Positions 62,501 through 64,000 of a DNA stretch of 64,000 nt are shown here, piece by piece. Location of the stretch: NCBI GenBank assembly GCA_009823395.1, contig CM020501.1:16782861-16846860 (forward strand), in the 5' to 3' direction. A model generated the notes under the pieces. It saw only the letters and a list, made by a program, of their open reading frames with translations, did no database searches and was not told the DNA's origin. How positions within the stretch are numbered: position 1 is the stretch's first letter; each line of letters starts with the position of its first letter. This DNA is from Thamnaconus septentrionalis (taxonomy: Eukaryota > Chordata > Actinopteri > Tetraodontiformes > Monacanthidae). The translations under genes were made by a program, and so were the position numbers.

Positions 62501-63583
62501 ACGACAATGCTTCTGTGTCTAGGAGCGCCTGCAGGCCTTAGAGCTGTGGCAGGCAGCAGCCCAGGAGCTGGACCACCTTCAGCAGACCCACCAGAGGAGC
62601 ATCTCTGACGGAAAGATCCTCGACGCTCAGAGACTGAAGCTCAAGGTGCGGCGATGCCGTGCAAAAGCATCCCAGTCTGCACAGCAACGCTTGCCCAGTG
62701 CAAGCACATATGCCTTCAACCACTAGATGGAGCCCTTATGATAGAAATTAGGTTAATTAGAGCCATTTGGTCTTGGTTGATGGGTGTTCAAGGTGCAAGC
62801 AGTTAACTTTCAACCCTTGTTTTCTCGCCCACCTCAGGATCAACTTGTTCAGTTTCAGCAGCATGCACAGAAGCTTCAAGTGGCCAATCAGAAACTGGAA
62901 TCGGTTAGTGACACCTCATTAAAAGTGTGTTAAGTTGTTGCCTTCTAATTAGCCATGGGATGAAAACGCTGTGCCCGTGTCTCACATTAACCCTCTAATA
63001 AATAATCTTGTTTCTGAGTAAATACAATTTGAAATCGCTCTGGTCGCACCTGCCACCATGGCCGCTGCCGTGTTGGTTTTAACAGTCTGTGAACGTTGGG
63101 ACACTTTCCCGCCTCAGCCTCCAACTTTCTTACAGGATAAGTTTCGCAAGCTGCTGAAAATACATTTATTCCCAATACAAAACCACCCACATTTACACCT
63201 ATGCATTTCTGGCCCTTGTGACACGTCGCATTGTGTTGGTAATACTATATCCCTTTAATGCATTTTTAATGGTGCAGCCAAGGTTTGGCTTTCCCAGCTC
63301 TGACTTGTCATGCAAACAGCTTTTGTGGCTCCATCACACGAGAAGTGACTTTGTAGCCACCGAGGACGTGAGAAGGAGCCGCTGAGTTTGTTCCTAAAGC
63401 CTGCAGAAAGTTTCTAGCGGAACGGTTTTAGGGACAAAGTCGTTACCGGGCACGAGGTTTAAACGGGGTCATGCCTCACAAGCGGCAGTCTTGTCTCTCT
63501 TGCCACACGCAGACGAACCAGCAGTTCCTGCAGACGGTGGCGGAGCAGACCACGGAGATGGAGGTGCTGCACAGCCAACTCAG
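59501..63583 (+). CDS. sclt1: SCLT1 homologue (sodium channel and clathrin linker 1), 5' part; gene continues past the window
   Basis: Plus-strand coding exons are 59501-59534, 59847-59914, 60331-60403 (or from 60293), 61913-61968, 62290-62425, 62523-62645, 62838-62903 and 63513-63583; the last leaves phase 2 and the next exon is not in the window. The translation starts MEAEIQFLRDQ, matching human MAAEIDFLREQ. It continues with RLN..L.QYQ, APLIAEYDRHI, VVKENERLHQELIESVEKQL, NLQEQVQLSEQ, ELWQAAAQELDHL and TNQQFLQTVAEQ, all in the order of human SCLT1. Heptad-like Leu/Glu/Gln/Lys-rich sequence predicts coiled coil throughout. SCLT1 sits at centriole distal appendages and is needed for primary cilia; the older name reflects links to a sodium channel and clathrin (family knowledge). 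A good acceptor at 59453-59454 upstream of the ATG implies at least one non-coding first exon. The exon 2 to exon 3 junction is unresolved (see findings). It is divergent from c4orf33. Confidence 0.92.
60091..60250 (+). mobile_element. Possible MITE fragment in sclt1 intron 2
   Basis: TTAAAGTGATAATCCGCCCC at about 60103 resembles the TTAAAGGGAT-type end of fish TTAA-flanked MITEs. A similar right-end form, TATCCCTTTAAT, occurs at about 63249-63260 in intron 7. Neither has a partner end that I could define. Confidence 0.3.
60293..60330 (+). other. Possible extension of sclt1 exon 3 (alternative acceptor)
   Basis: If exon 3 starts at 60293 (AG at 60291-60292), it joins exon 2 in phase 0 and reads ANTVNDVILSLCSVMAPL, which lines up loosely with human DDTFENLVFDQSFLAPL. 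The better-looking acceptor (pyrimidines then CAG at 60328-60330) gives a phase that requires an extra exon, which I could not find between 59915 and 60250. Confidence 0.4.
60778..61186. repeat. Imperfect tandem duplication in sclt1 intron 3, about 180-200 bp units
   Basis: Unit 1 is 60778-60956 and unit 2 is 60990-61186. Both begin TTCAG-GATGGC, pass through ATTCAGT, a GTCTGGGTTGGAG / ATCTAGGTTGAGA segment, AACATGATAC-CAATCTT and CAACTCAGAGGT, and end AATTTACCATATAACT. The surrounding AT-rich intron (60600-61760) looks like a decayed, unclassified transposon. Confidence 0.65.
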
Positions 63584-64000
63584 GTACTAGCAGAAACTGG
63601 GCCTGGGAGACGTTATGTTGGAAGAACTTGAAAGTAAACTGTGATATTGTGAGATGTAGCACGCAGTGTCTTGCACATTTTGTCACTTGAGACAGGAAAG
63701 AGTTTGGCAAAAAGGCTTTCCACTGAGCTGCCCCCTCATTCCTGGAATGACTTGAATTGAATATTGTTTCTGTCTCGTTGTAGAGGTACAACAAGTTAAG
63801 TGCTTTCTTTCAGTGCAGCAAAACAAATAGATGGAATTTATTCATAGAATAAAACATTAAAATTGCAAGTAGAGGAAAAAAGGAATATAGTGTATATATC
63901 AAAGGCACACAAACATTTAGACACTACACCCCAGTAATGGCGTCAATCTGACCTGGTGGCTTTGGGCAAATTCAAGTCATTTTTAAAGGAGCAAATGTAC
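63584..64000 (+). other. Start of sclt1 intron 8
   Basis: Begins with the donor gtactag after CAACTCAG. AT-rich, with no further exon before the window ends. Confidence 0.7.

Noticed and set aside
63058..63258. Open frame in sclt1 intron 7 on the plus strand
   Set aside because: Not coiled coil, no acceptor or donor consistent with the phase of exons 7 and 8 (which join in phase 0), and it ends near a MITE-like TATCCCTTTAAT.
63459..63794. 111-codon minus-strand frame
   Set aside because: Shadow of sclt1 exon 8 on the opposite strand.

Overview
The window is vertebrate nuclear DNA and most likely comes from a ray-finned (teleost) fish. Coding sequence appears only in the last 9 kb and is split into short GT-AG exons. 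The two genes there are recognisable as C4orf33 (UPF0462) and SCLT1. The mobile-element remnants are fish-like: a Tc1/mariner piece, a hAT piece with a BED-finger-like stretch and GATATATCG-type ends, a TTAA-ended MITE and tRNA-headed elements. Long CA/TG, CT and GAA microsatellites are common. I see nothing bacterial or phage-like: no operons, no CRISPR array, no insertion sequences.

Layout. Positions 1 to about 55,400 form a gene desert. I find no exon chain, rRNA or functional tRNA in it. The desert holds microsatellites (including a 488-bp CT tract at 23.3-23.75 kb and a 68-bp GAA tract at 28.2 kb), transposon remnants (24.25, 31.2-31.7, 39.0-39.4, 42.9-43.4 and 54.2-54.9 kb), G-rich tracts (42.6 and 50.4 kb), CTCF-like and RFX-like motifs, and several low-repeat, TAAT-rich or TALE-motif-rich stretches (12.4-12.85, 40.88-41.12, 45.7-46.07 and 48.4-48.86 kb) that look like conserved non-coding enhancers. 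From 58,031 down to 55,425 the minus strand carries a complete six-exon C4orf33 homologue of 222 codons. From 59,501 the plus strand carries the first eight coding exons found of sclt1, which runs off the right edge.

The two genes are head-to-head and share an intergenic stretch of about 1.5 kb between their start codons, which holds a near-consensus RFX X-box. That fits SCLT1 being a centriolar distal-appendage protein needed for cilia. From memory, the human order on 4q28 is SCLT1, then C4orf33, then a multi-megabase desert, then PCDH10. The desert here lies on the 3' side of C4orf33, exactly where the human desert lies, so I infer that its enhancer-like blocks may serve pcdh10 or other distant developmental genes.

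The most interesting biology is a spliced N-terminal signal peptide on the C4orf33 homologue. The human form starts at a methionine equivalent to residue 27 here and has no such leader. The fish protein may therefore be a secreted or ER-lumenal version of a poorly characterised, carbohydrate-binding-module-like family. All boundaries were read by eye; no alignment or search was run.
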